From: Marinibaculum sp040216765
GTDB taxonomy: Bacteria; Pseudomonadota; Alphaproteobacteria; Ferrovibrionales; Ferrovibrionaceae
Assembly: GCA_040216765.1 (NCBI GenBank)
Contig: JAVJON010000025.1
Coordinates: forward strand, 1-64,000
Length of the DNA stretch: 64,000 nt
Direction: 5' to 3'
The position numbers were made by a program, and so were the translations under genes. Positions within the stretch are counted from its first letter, which is position 1. Every line of letters starts with the position of its first letter. This document shows, one piece after another, positions 33,437 to 42,198 of the stretch. Below the pieces are notes generated by a model, which was given only the letters and a program-made list of their open reading frames with translations, did not search any database and was not told the origin of the DNA.

Positions 33437-34677
33437 AGGTCCTGCACCTGTGCACCGCGGACATCCGGGGCGGCGCGGCGAAGGGCGCCTATGCCCTGCA
33501 TCGCGCCCTGCTCTCGCTCGGCGTCGAGTCCAGGATGCTCGTGGGCCGCAAGTATGGCAGCGACGAAACCGTGCAGCAGGCCGCAGGGGCGGCCGCGCGG
33601 CTCAGCGAGCGCCTGCGCCGCGGCATCGACGGCCTGCCGCTGTACCGCTATGCGCTGACCGGCGACTCGTTCTGGTCGGTCGGCTGGCTGGCCAGGGGGA
33701 TCGAACGCACGGTCCGGCGGATGGCGCCCGACATCGTGCATGTGCAATGGACCGGCGGCGGCTTCCTCTCCGTGGAGGATATCGCCCGGATCCCGGTGCC
33801 GGTGGTCTGGACATTGCGCGACATGTGGAGCTTCACCGGCGGATGCCACTATGCCGCCGGCTGCTCGCGCTACGTCGCCGCATGCGGCTGCTGCCCGCAG
33901 CTCCGGTCCCGGCGGCCGAACGACCTGAGTCATGCGATGGCCGAGCGCAAGCGCAGCGGCTGGGCACGGCCGAACCTGTCCGTGGTGCCGATCAGCAACT
34001 GGCTGGCCGCGCGCGCGCGCGCCAGCACCGCGATGCAGGGCGCCCGCATCGACGTCATCCACAACGGCGTGGATACGCGCTGTTTCCGCCCGGCCGACCC
34101 GGCAGCGGCGCGGCGCCGCTTCGGCCTTCCGGCGGACCGCCCGCTCCTGGCGTTCAGCGCGCTGAACCCGCTGCGCGATCCGCGCAAGGGCTTTGCGCAT
34201 CTGCGGGAGGCGCTGGGCCGGCTGCCGCTCGACGCGCGCCCGGACCTGGTCGTCATCGGCCAGGACGCCCCGGCATCGCCGCCCGACATGCCGGTGCTCA
34301 CGCATTACCTGGGCCATGTCGAAGGCGAGGAGGGGCTGGCCTCCGCCTACTCTGCCGTCGACGCGATGGCCGCGCCCTCCCTGGAGGAAGCCTTCGGCAA
34401 GGTCCATGCAGAGGCAATGGCATGCGGCACGCCGGTCCTCGCCTACGATGCCGGCGGGCCGGCAGAGATCGTGCGGCACCGGGAGACCGGCTATCTGGCC
34501 CGGCCGCAGGACATCGACGATCTGTCGGCGGGAATCGGCTGGTGCCTGTCGGCCGTCGCCCAGGGGCCGGCACTGGCGGAGGCCGCGCGCGCCCGCGCGG
34601 TCCGCGAATTCGACACCGGCGTGATCGCCCGGCGCTATCTCGACCATTACCGGGCCAGCCTGGAGAACAGCCGATGA
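33433..34677 (+). CDS. glycosyltransferase family 4, WcaC-like
   Basis: A 414-residue GT-B enzyme. It opens MKVLHLCTADIRGGAAKGAYALH, the typical WcaC-type start, followed by PDIVHVQWTGGGFLSVEDIARI and a Cys-rich WSFTGGCHYAAGCSRY. In the C-terminal domain VIHNGVDTRCFRP, FSALNPLRDPRKGFAHL and APSLEEAFGKVHAEAMACGTPVLA with GGPAEIV form the donor site. The Glu pair in EEAFGKVHAE corresponds to the EX7E motif. The ATG overlaps the previous stop (ATGA) and the stop overlaps the next start the same way. It likely adds galactose or fucose, but this is unproven. Confidence 0.88.
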   Translation: MKVLHLCTADIRGGAAKGAYALHRALLSLGVESRMLVGRKYGSDETVQQAAGAAARLSERLRRGIDGLPLYRYALTGDSFWSVGWLARGIERTVRRMAPDIVHVQWTGGGFLSVEDIARIPVPVVWTLRDMWSFTGGCHYAAGCSRYVAACGCCPQLRSRRPNDLSHAMAERKRSGWARPNLSVVPISNWLAARARASTAMQGARIDVIHNGVDTRCFRPADPAAARRRFGLPADRPLLAFSALNPLRDPRKGFAHLREALGRLPLDARPDLVVIGQDAPASPPDMPVLTHYLGHVEGEEGLASAYSAVDAMAAPSLEEAFGKVHAEAMACGTPVLAYDAGGPAEIVRHRETGYLARPQDIDDLSAGIGWCLSAVAQGPALAEAARARAVREFDTGVIARRYLDHYRASLENSR

Positions 34678-35921
34678 CCGACCCCGTCCGCAGGGATGTC
34701 CTGGCCATGGGCGCCGGCATGACTGTGGCCGGCGGCCTATCGCTGCTCGGACCGCAACCCGCCCGCGCCGGGCCGGCCGCCGCCGGACCGGGTCCGGTCG
34801 GCGACGGCAAGGCGGACGACACCGCCGCGCTCCAGCGCCTGTTCGACACCGCCTTCGCCGGCGGCTCCGGCCGGATCGTCGACCTGCCGGCAGGGGCCTA
34901 TCGGGTGACCAGACCGATCCGCGTGAACACGCGCCCGCGACCGGATGGCAACATCGTCCGCCCCGCCGGGATCCGGGCGAACGGTGCGGTGCTGCTGTCC
35001 GAGATCGGCGACGGGGAGCCGGTCCTGTCGATCGACGCCCGGGCCACGCTCCGATACGTGCTGATGGAGGGGTTGCAGATCCGGGGATCGGGGTGCGACG
35101 GCGCCGGGCTGCGCATCTCATGCCAGAAGCGCGGCGCCTACTTCTACAATTTCTGCCTGCGCGACCTGATCGTCGAAGGCTGCGGCGGCGACGGGATACA
35201 GCTGGTCGGCAATGTGTTCGAAGGCCAGCTCATCAACTGCTACGCCCGCGACAATGGCCATGACGGCGCCCTGATGGCGCATGGCGCGGAGGACACGGTG
35301 CTGTCGGCCGTGCACGTCCTGGGCAGCGTCTTCGGCGGCAACCGGCGCAACGGCCTGTCGCTCGAGGACGGAGCGGCCGATATCAGCTGCCACGGCTGCT
35401 ACTTCCTGCTCAACGGGCGCTTCGGCCTGTCGGCCGACCATGGCGCGACCTTGCTGTCGCATTGCGGGTTCGAGAACAACCATGAGGCGGCGGAAAGCTT
35501 CGACAAGGGCGATGCCGGGCTGCGGCTGATGGTCGGCGGCACGCTGGTCGGATGCACGGCCTATTCGATACGCAAGCAGCGGGACCTGCTGCGCGCCTAC
35601 GTGACGAACCGGCTGGTGATGATCGGCTGCACCGGGGCCGGCGACGGCGACGCCGGCAAGGCCGGGCTGGCGCGGCTCGATGGCACGGAAACCGGGTCCC
35701 ACACGGCGATCGGCTGCCATGGCCGCATCGACGCTGCGGCCGGCGTCGAGCCCCTGGAACTCGGCGGCCGCGATGGCGGGCTCCGGCTCGGCGGACGCTG
35801 GGACAGCGCCAACCTGCTCAGCCTGGGCGACCACCGCCTCTGGATCGATTCCGACGGCCGGCTGCGGATGACCCGCGGCATGCCGAAGGGCGATACCGAC
35901 GGAACCGTCATCGGGGGTTAG
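34674..35921 (+). CDS. right-handed beta-helix protein with Tat-type signal, probable polysaccharide-processing
   Basis: A 415-residue exported protein. The N-terminus VRRDVLAMGAGMTVAGGLSLLG followed by ARA looks like a twin-arginine signal. The mature part starts with the pectate-lyase-type segment GDGKADDTAALQRLFDTAF and LPAGAYRVTRPIRV, then repeated beta-helix coils (about 120-330). No catalytic residues can be assigned by eye. Proteins of this type in exopolysaccharide loci are lyases, epimerases or acyl-modifying scaffolds. It is the last gene of the rightward operon. Its TAG stop overlaps the converging gene's TAA by 2 bases (shared TTAG, 35918-35921). Confidence 0.75.
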   Translation: MTDPVRRDVLAMGAGMTVAGGLSLLGPQPARAGPAAAGPGPVGDGKADDTAALQRLFDTAFAGGSGRIVDLPAGAYRVTRPIRVNTRPRPDGNIVRPAGIRANGAVLLSEIGDGEPVLSIDARATLRYVLMEGLQIRGSGCDGAGLRISCQKRGAYFYNFCLRDLIVEGCGGDGIQLVGNVFEGQLINCYARDNGHDGALMAHGAEDTVLSAVHVLGSVFGGNRRNGLSLEDGAADISCHGCYFLLNGRFGLSADHGATLLSHCGFENNHEAAESFDKGDAGLRLMVGGTLVGCTAYSIRKQRDLLRAYVTNRLVMIGCTGAGDGDAGKAGLARLDGTETGSHTAIGCHGRIDAAAGVEPLELGGRDGGLRLGGRWDSANLLSLGDHRLWIDSDGRLRMTRGMPKGDTDGTVIGG

Positions 35922-37147
35922 CGCCCGGCCAGGGCCGACAGCCGCCCGGCCAGCGCGCGGTTCAGGATCGAAATGTCGAAATCGCGCGCGACCGTCGCCC
36001 GCGCGGCCCTGCTGAACCCGTGCCAGTCCGGCCCGCTGGGGTGCAGCAGACCGGCGACGGCAGTGGCAAGCGCCCCGGCGCAGCCCTCGGGAACGAGGAT
36101 GCCGGAGCTGCCGTCGGCGATCAGTTCTGGAATCCCGCTATGCCGGCTGGCCACCACCAGCATCCCCGATGCCATGGCTTCCATCAGGGTCACGGGGATT
36201 CCTTCCTGGTCGCCGTCCTGCGCCGTGAGGCTCGGCGTCAGCAGGATGTCGGACCGTTCCATGAGCGCGGAGACGGCGACCTGGTCCTGCCAGCCGAGGA
36301 ACCGCACGACCTCGCCGAGGCCCAGACGGTCCCGCAGGCCGCAAAGCTCCGTCATGAGCGGGCCGTCGCCGACGATCTGATACCGGACGTCCATGCCCTT
36401 CGCGACGAGATCCGCAACCGCCTGCAGCGCGACCGCCACACCCTTCTTCTCCACCAGCCGGCCGACCGTGAGCAGCTGGACGGGCCGGCCCGCCGGCCGC
36501 AGCCTTTCGCGATAGGCATAGAGCCGCGGGTCGACGCCCATGTGATGGACGATGGTGCGGCCCGGGTCGGCGCCCATCCGAAGGAGCTTGGCATGCCAGA
36601 CCTCCGAGATCGGCAGCAGCAGATCGCCTTCGGCAAGGAGGTGGCGATAGGCACGGCACGGCCCCGCGTCATGGACGCTGATATCCACGCCATGAATCAC
36701 GGTGGCGACCGGGCCGGCGATCAGGCCGGCGCGGCGCAGCCGGCAGACCCCTTCGCCCATCGGGCCGAAATGCGCGAGGATCGCATCGAACGGCCGCTCC
36801 GCCGCAAGCCGTGCAGACCAGTACAAGAGGCGGCCCGACGCGGCCTCGCGGCCGTGCCGGACGAAGTCGAGGCTGCGGGCAAGCCGCCGGGGATGACGAC
36901 GGGCAAGCCGGCAGACCCGCGGAACGGCGTGCAAGGCCCGCCGCAGCTTGCCCTTCGGGATCCCGGGATAGCGCGCCTGCGCGGCCAGGCCGTAGCGCCC
37001 GACATCGGGATGAACCAGGGGCTCCGCACGCGGGCCGTCGGCAAAGACGGTGACCTCGTGCCCGAGGTCGATCAGCCCGGTCACCTGGTTCAGCACGAAG
37101 GTCTCGCTCAGCGCGGGAAACTCGTGCGCGAATACGGCAATGCGCAT
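35918..37147 (-). CDS. glycosyltransferase family 4 (WcaL-like)
   Basis: A 409-residue GT-B enzyme. It begins MRIAVFAHEFPALSETFVLNQ, the usual opening of colanic-acid WcaL and related enzymes. The C-terminal domain has LLTVGRLVEKKGVAVALQAV, YQIVGDGPL, LTPSLTAQDGDQEGIPVTLMEAMASGMLVVAS and HSGIPELI. It is the last gene of a leftward operon (gmd-fcl-wzx-pyruvyl transferase-this gene) that converges on the rightward operon. It starts 8 bases after the pyruvyl transferase stop. The acceptor is unknown. Confidence 0.88.
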   Translation of the reverse strand: MRIAVFAHEFPALSETFVLNQVTGLIDLGHEVTVFADGPRAEPLVHPDVGRYGLAAQARYPGIPKGKLRRALHAVPRVCRLARRHPRRLARSLDFVRHGREAASGRLLYWSARLAAERPFDAILAHFGPMGEGVCRLRRAGLIAGPVATVIHGVDISVHDAGPCRAYRHLLAEGDLLLPISEVWHAKLLRMGADPGRTIVHHMGVDPRLYAYRERLRPAGRPVQLLTVGRLVEKKGVAVALQAVADLVAKGMDVRYQIVGDGPLMTELCGLRDRLGLGEVVRFLGWQDQVAVSALMERSDILLTPSLTAQDGDQEGIPVTLMEAMASGMLVVASRHSGIPELIADGSSGILVPEGCAGALATAVAGLLHPSGPDWHGFSRAARATVARDFDISILNRALAGRLSALAGR

Positions 37148-37155
37148 GGTGGCTG

Positions 37156-38394
37156 CTACCTGGTGAACGCGGCAATCCGCGCAAGATGCACGGCGGCGGA
37201 GAAGGCGGAGACCTGGAGCGGCCGGATCCGCTCCGCGACGCGACGGCGGAAGGCACCGTTGTTGCGGAGCATCCGGTCCGCGGTCCGGCAGAGGCCGAAG
37301 CCGGAGATCGTCTCGATCGGCTGAACCAGCGCGCCCATGCCGATCCGGTCGAAGAGCTCGACCGTCTTGAACTCGTAGGCGATCGGCAGCACCGGCACGC
37401 CCGCCTGCAAGGCCAGGATTGCCGCATGCATCCGGGTGGCGACGAACAGGTCGAAACGGCCGAGTTCGCGGCGCAGGTCCTCCGGCCGGCGAAACGCCCG
37501 GTCCACCGAAACGCGCGCCGCCACGCGATCGCTGATCCGTCCGACAAGGGAATCGGCAATCCTGGAATCGTCGGTCCAATAGTCCGACGCGCCCTGGCAT
37601 GTCGAAATGAACACGATGTGCGCGTCGTGCGTCTGGACCAGATGCTCCACCAGCTCCGTCAGCGCCGCCAGATAGCGCGCCATGCCGTCCGTGCTGTCGG
37701 CGCTGAAATGGGGCCAGTCGCGGACGGAGATCCCGATCCACCGCTCCAGCGGCCGGCTGACCCGGAGCAAGGCCGGCGTCCGCATGGCGAACGCCGCGTC
37801 GGCGCATTCGTGGATCCGCGATTCGGCGATGCCCAAGGTGCGCAGGTGGCGGAACGAGCGCGCGTCGCGGACGAAGATCGCGCTTGCGCCTTTCAGGGCG
37901 ATCCGCATCAGCCTGCCGCTTTCCGCGAAGGGGCCGAGGCTCTGCGTGAACAGGACATAGGGCCGGCCGGCGAGGCGGGCCACCAGGAGCTCCAGCAGTT
38001 TCGGCTCGCAGCGGTAGTGCGGAACCAGGTAGGTGCCGCCGGCGGACAGGAGGAGGTCGCTTTCCGCGAAACTCCTGAGGCTGAGGCGCAGGCGCCATGG
38101 CAACAGCATCAGTGCCAGGCGGCGCAGGGGCGTGCGCCACAGCGCCGCGGCGAGGAGCAGGGCCGCATAGCCGAACTTGGCCCAGCGCCGTCCGGTCCAG
38201 TTCCGCACCTCGACATGGAACACCGGCAGGCAGCGATAGTCGGGGAACTGGCCGGCGACCGCCTCGGCCTGGCTGTCGCGCAACGTCACCGCGATGTCCG
38301 GGCCGAAGGCGCGCCGCAGGATCTCCAATGTCCCTGCCGCGATGGCGGCGTCGCCCGCGTTGAGCAGGGTGGTGTTGGTGATCGTGACGTTCAT
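37156..38394 (-). CDS. polysaccharide pyruvyl transferase family protein
   Basis: A 412-residue enzyme that probably adds a pyruvate ketal from phosphoenolpyruvate to a sugar of the repeat unit. It starts MNVTITNTTLLNAGDAAI, close to the WcaK start. Further on are DLLLSAGGTYLVPHYRC, LFTQSLGPF and the conserved DLFVATRMHAAILALQAGVPVLPIAYEFKT, which holds the family Arg/His pair. Pyruvylation gives the polymer negative charge. The ATG overlaps the stop of the flippase gene (ATGA). CsaB-type cell-wall pyruvyl transferases share the fold, but the locus argues for the exopolysaccharide role. Confidence 0.88.
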   Translation of the reverse strand: MNVTITNTTLLNAGDAAIAAGTLEILRRAFGPDIAVTLRDSQAEAVAGQFPDYRCLPVFHVEVRNWTGRRWAKFGYAALLLAAALWRTPLRRLALMLLPWRLRLSLRSFAESDLLLSAGGTYLVPHYRCEPKLLELLVARLAGRPYVLFTQSLGPFAESGRLMRIALKGASAIFVRDARSFRHLRTLGIAESRIHECADAAFAMRTPALLRVSRPLERWIGISVRDWPHFSADSTDGMARYLAALTELVEHLVQTHDAHIVFISTCQGASDYWTDDSRIADSLVGRISDRVAARVSVDRAFRRPEDLRRELGRFDLFVATRMHAAILALQAGVPVLPIAYEFKTVELFDRIGMGALVQPIETISGFGLCRTADRMLRNNGAFRRRVAERIRPLQVSAFSAAVHLARIAAFTR

Positions 38395-39908
38395 GCCCGG
38401 GCTTCCTGCCGCGCGAGATGGCGCCGAAGGCGCAGAAGGTCGACGATTGCGGCCCGTCCGCCCGGCACCAGGCCATAGGCGCAGAGCGCGGCGGATGCGG
38501 CGATGACGGCAAGGATCGGGACCTGCCCGACCGGTGCCAGGGTATCGACCGGGGTGGCGATGCGGCAGAGCCAGACCGCCGCCGCCGCGGCACCGAGGCC
38601 GAGGAGGGGCAGGCCGAGCAGCCGCGGGAACTGGGCGAACCGTACGGGGCCCTTGCGACCGGCAAGCAGGAACAGGATTGGTGCGCGGAGCAGCGCGCCG
38701 GTCAGCGCATAGGCGGCGGCAACCGCCTCGACGCCGAACGGCAGGGCATAGAACAACGCCGCCAGGGTCAGCGCGACATTGACCGCATTGGCCCCGAGCA
38801 TCTCGCCGGTGCGGTCCTGGCTCATGTACAGCCAGCTCAGGGTGTAGGTGATCGGCATGTAGAACAGCGACAGGCCGAGCCAGGACAGGATCGCACCCGC
38901 CTCGCCCCATTGCGGGCCCAGGACGAATTCGGCGACCGGGCCGCCAGCGGCACAGAGCAGGCCGGAGACCGGCGCGAGCAACATGGCAAGCGGCCGGACC
39001 ACCGCCTCATAGGCACGGCGGTAGCGGTCGGGTTCGGCGGAGAGCCGGCTCAGCATCGGCAGGGCGATCGCGGAGAGCGGCGTGTTGATGCTCTGCACCG
39101 GAAACATCGTCAGCTTCTGTGCGCGCTCGAAGAAGCCGAGCGCGGCTATGCCCCACGCACCGCCGATCAGGAACTTGTCCACGGTGCTGGACAACCGGCC
39201 AAGGACCATCGCGCCGGTGGCGTTGACGCCGAAGGCGACCAGCCCGCGAACCTCCCGGAGGCGCCCCGGCAGGCCCGGCCGCCAGCCGCTCGCCGCCATC
39301 GCCCCGACGGACAGCAGGGCGCTCCAGACCACCCGCTGGACGACGAGCGCCCAGACGCCGAGCCCGAACCAGGCGGCGGCAAGGGCCGCGCAAAGGGACA
39401 GGATCTCCGATCCCGTCTGCACGGCGACCAGGGCGCGGAACCGCATCTGGCGGCGCAGCAATGCCAGATGCTGGGCTGCTGCCGCGCCGATGACCAGGCT
39501 GATGGCCACCACGGGCACGAGATCCGCGAGGCGCTGTTCGCCATAGGACTGGGCCAGCAGCGGGGCCGCCAGGACAAGCAGGGCCGCCGCCGCCGTTCCG
39601 AGCGCGATGTTCAGCCAGAACAGGGTGCTGACCTGGCGGCCCGTGATCTCCGCGCGCTGCACCGTCGCGCTCGACAGGCCGAGATCCTTGAACAGCTCCA
39701 GCACCGTCAGCAGGGCCAGGACGATGGCGAACAGGCCGAAATCCGACGGTGTCAGCAGCCTTGCGAGGACCGCGATGGCGACGATCTGGACGGCCGTCTT
39801 CACGCCCTGCGCCGCCAGAACCAGCGTCCCGCCGCGCACCGCCCGGCGCTTCAGCCCGTCCCGAAGATGCCCCGTCGCAAAGGGATCGGTCGGCCGGCCC
39901 GCCGGCAT
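38391..39908 (-). CDS. polysaccharide flippase (Wzx-like, MOP superfamily)
   Basis: A 505-residue inner-membrane protein with about 12-14 membrane segments. It moves the lipid-linked repeat unit across the membrane. The N-terminal ALRGGTLVLAAQ-type block (here RRAVRGGTLVLAAQGVKTAVQIV) and LLTPSDFGLFAIVLALLTVLELFKDLGLSSATVQR match the WzxC/RfbX group. SSTVDKFLIGGAWGIAALGFFERAQKL is the second conserved half. The ATG at 39908 lies just past the fcl stop. The stop overlaps the next gene by 4 bases. Confidence 0.92.
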   Translation of the reverse strand: MPAGRPTDPFATGHLRDGLKRRAVRGGTLVLAAQGVKTAVQIVAIAVLARLLTPSDFGLFAIVLALLTVLELFKDLGLSSATVQRAEITGRQVSTLFWLNIALGTAAAALLVLAAPLLAQSYGEQRLADLVPVVAISLVIGAAAAQHLALLRRQMRFRALVAVQTGSEILSLCAALAAAWFGLGVWALVVQRVVWSALLSVGAMAASGWRPGLPGRLREVRGLVAFGVNATGAMVLGRLSSTVDKFLIGGAWGIAALGFFERAQKLTMFPVQSINTPLSAIALPMLSRLSAEPDRYRRAYEAVVRPLAMLLAPVSGLLCAAGGPVAEFVLGPQWGEAGAILSWLGLSLFYMPITYTLSWLYMSQDRTGEMLGANAVNVALTLAALFYALPFGVEAVAAAYALTGALLRAPILFLLAGRKGPVRFAQFPRLLGLPLLGLGAAAAAVWLCRIATPVDTLAPVGQVPILAVIAASAALCAYGLVPGGRAAIVDLLRLRRHLARQEARA

Positions 39909-39909
39909 G

Positions 39910-40878
39910 TCAGGCAATCTTCGCGTCGGGCGTGGCGGCGATGCCGTCGCGATAGTCCGCATAGGCATCGGCCAGGCCCTCGGCAAGAGCGATGCGCGGC
40001 CGCCACCCGAGCTCGTTGAGCCGCCGCACGTCGAGCAGCTTGCGCGGCGTCCCGTCGGGCTGGCTGCGGTCGAAGTCGAAGCGCCCTTCGTAGCCGACCG
40101 TGCGCGCGACCAGGTCGGCCAGCGCCGCAATCGTCAGGTCGGTGCCGGAGCCGATATTGACATGCTCTTCGTCGCTGTAGTGCCGGGCGAGGAACACCAG
40201 GGCGTCGGCACAGTCGTCGACATGCAGGAACTCCCGTCGCGGGCGTCCGCTGCCCCATACCTTGACCTCGGGATACCCGGCCGTCTTGGCCTCATGAAAC
40301 CGCTGGATCAGCGCGCCGACCACATGGCTGTCGGTCGGATGGTAATTGTCGCCGGGGCCGTACAGGTTCGACGGCATCGCGGAGATGTAGTCGCAGCCGT
40401 ACTGCCGGCGATAGGCGCGGCATTGCAGGATGCCGGCGATCTTGGCGATCGCATACCATTGGTTGGTCGGCTCCAGCGGCCCGGTCAGCAGGGCCGCCTC
40501 CGGTATCGGCTGTGGCGCCTCCCGCGGATAGATGCAGGACGAGCCCAGGAAGACCAGCTTCTCGACCCCGGCCTGGTAGGCGCCGTGGATCACGCTGGCC
40601 TGGATCTCGATATTGTCCCGGATGAAATCGGCCGGCCTGGCATTGTTGGCATGGATCCCCCCGACATGGGCGGCGGCGCAGAACACGGTATCGGGGCGGG
40701 TCAGCGCGAGCCAGTCGCGGGTGGCCTTCGCGTCCCGCAGGTCGAGCACCTTGCGGGACGCCGTGACGATCGTGCAGTCCTCATTTCTGAGGCGCCGCAA
40801 CAATGCCGAGCCGACCATTCCCCGATGGCCGGCCACCCATACCTTCTTTCCGCGGAGGTCGTACCGTGGGCCAGTCAT
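39910..40878 (-). CDS. fcl: GDP-L-fucose synthase
   Basis: A 322-residue NADPH-dependent epimerase/reductase converting GDP-4-keto-6-deoxymannose to GDP-L-fucose. GHRGMVGSA (17-25) binds the nucleotide, SSCIYP carries the catalytic Ser, and Tyr142-x3-Lys146 is in WYAIAK. NLYGPGDNY and GSGRPRREFLHVDD are diagnostic. The only start that keeps the Rossmann motif is the ATG at 40878, which lies 98 bases inside the end of gmd. It forms an operon with gmd upstream and wzx downstream. Confidence 0.94.
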   Translation of the reverse strand: MTGPRYDLRGKKVWVAGHRGMVGSALLRRLRNEDCTIVTASRKVLDLRDAKATRDWLALTRPDTVFCAAAHVGGIHANNARPADFIRDNIEIQASVIHGAYQAGVEKLVFLGSSCIYPREAPQPIPEAALLTGPLEPTNQWYAIAKIAGILQCRAYRRQYGCDYISAMPSNLYGPGDNYHPTDSHVVGALIQRFHEAKTAGYPEVKVWGSGRPRREFLHVDDCADALVFLARHYSDEEHVNIGSGTDLTIAALADLVARTVGYEGRFDFDRSQPDGTPRKLLDVRRLNELGWRPRIALAEGLADAYADYRDGIAATPDAKIA

Positions 40879-41941
40879 CGATCTTTCCTTTCTCGCCGTT
40901 CTTGCGCAGTCGCTGGCGGTCGGACTCCACCATCTCCGCCACCAGGTACGGAAATGCGGTCTCGTGCCGCCACTCCAGGACCCTCTGCGCCTTGGCCGGG
41001 TCGCCCAGCAGCAGGTTGACGTCGGTCGGTCGGAAATAGCGGGGCTCGACCTCGATCAGCAGGTCGCCGGTGATGCCGCAATAGCCCTTTTCGTCGATGC
41101 CCTCGCCGCTCCACATGATCGGCCGGTCGATGCAGCCGAACGCCAGCTCGACGAATTCGCGCACCGTGTGGGTTTCCCCGGTCGCAAGGACATAATCGTC
41201 GGGCCTGTCCTGCTGCAGGATGGCCCACATGCCCTTCACATAGTCGCGGGCATGGCCCCAGTCGCGGCAGGCATCGAGATTGCCGAGATAGAGCCGGTGC
41301 TGCAGGCCCGCCTCGATCGCGGCCACCGCGCGGGTGATCTTGCGGGTCACGAAGGTCTCGCCGCGGACCGGGCTTTCGTGGTTGAACAGGATGCCGTTCG
41401 ACGCGTGGATGCCATAGGCCTCCCGGTAGTTCACAGTGATCCAGTAGGCATAGAGCTTGGCCGCCGCATAGGGACTGGCCGGGCGCAGCGGCGTGACCTC
41501 CGATTGCGGCGAATCCGGCCCGTTGCCGAACAGTTCCGAGGTCGAGGCCTGGTAGAAGCGGGTCCGGTCCTCCAGGCCGAGGATGCGGATCGCCTCCAGC
41601 ATCCGGAGCGTGCCCAGGCCGTCGACATTGCCGGTATATTCCGGCGTCTCGAAACTGACCTGAACATGGCTCTGGGCGCCCAGATTGTAGATCTCGTCCG
41701 GCCGCACGTGCTGCACCAGGCGGATGAGGCTGGTCGCGTCCGAAAGGTCGCCGAAATGCATGAAGAACCGCGCATCCCGGTCATGCGGATCTTCGTAGAA
41801 ATGATCGACACGGCTGGTGTTGAAGGACGAGGAGCGGCGCTTGATGCCGTGCACCTCATAGCCTTTCGACAGCAGCAGCTCTGACAGATAGGCCCCATCC
41901 TGGCCGGTGACGCCGGTGATCAGGGCACGTTTCGATTCCAT
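40781..41941 (-). CDS. gmd: GDP-mannose 4,6-dehydratase
   Basis: First enzyme of GDP-fucose synthesis, 386 residues, removing water from GDP-mannose with NADP. GVTGQDGAYLSELLL (10-24) binds cofactor. RRSSSFNTSRVDHFYEDPH, QASTSELFG and the catalytic SPYAAAKLYAYW are present, and RPTDVNLLLGDP lies near the C-terminus. The core would end about residue 350; the remaining 35 residues (basic, Gly/Pro-rich) are encoded in the 98-base overlap with fcl and are not family-like. A GTCACAG box lies about 135 bases upstream on the same strand. The substrate comes from ManC in the opposite operon. Confidence 0.95.
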   Translation of the reverse strand: MESKRALITGVTGQDGAYLSELLLSKGYEVHGIKRRSSSFNTSRVDHFYEDPHDRDARFFMHFGDLSDATSLIRLVQHVRPDEIYNLGAQSHVQVSFETPEYTGNVDGLGTLRMLEAIRILGLEDRTRFYQASTSELFGNGPDSPQSEVTPLRPASPYAAAKLYAYWITVNYREAYGIHASNGILFNHESPVRGETFVTRKITRAVAAIEAGLQHRLYLGNLDACRDWGHARDYVKGMWAILQQDRPDDYVLATGETHTVREFVELAFGCIDRPIMWSGEGIDEKGYCGITGDLLIEVEPRYFRPTDVNLLLGDPAKAQRVLEWRHETAFPYLVAEMVESDRQRLRKNGEKGKIDDWPTVRPPRKEGMGGRPSGNGRLGIVAAPQK

Positions 41942-42198
41942 GTCTGTCTACTCCGAAACAGAAGCGTTGTCGGGCGCATCCGAGTATCGGCTGCCGCACT
42001 TCAGCTTGCGGCAACACGACGTCTCTGCGCCTGGAGATTGAACCGCCGGCGCGCCGGACCTGCCAGTGTTCTTGCTGTGACCGGACTCTTCCAGGTCGCA
42101 CGGAATGACACCGTTTGGACACGCCCGGCTGCGGCCTCTTCGCACTAGGATCTGCGGGTTCACGAAACTCTATTTGCAACGAGAAAGGCGCCGGTCCG
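41942..42198. other. divergent regulatory region between gmd and the PP-loop gene
   Basis: A 257-base gap holding promoters for both directions. It contains a hairpin TGCCGCA-N8-TGCGGCA (41992-42013) in the gmd leader and a CCGGCGCGCCGG palindrome (42046-42057). A GTCACAG box lies on the minus strand (42081 to 42075). AGAAAGG at about 42183 is the likely ribosome site of the rightward gene. No small gene is convincing here. Confidence 0.5.
42075..42081 (-). promoter_or_regulatory. GTCACAG box upstream of gmd
   Basis: The minus strand reads GTCACAG at 42081-42075, the same heptamer found at 19664, 21208 and 29188 in the locus. I see no well-phased second half site, so it is the weakest of the four. 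Confidence 0.3.
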
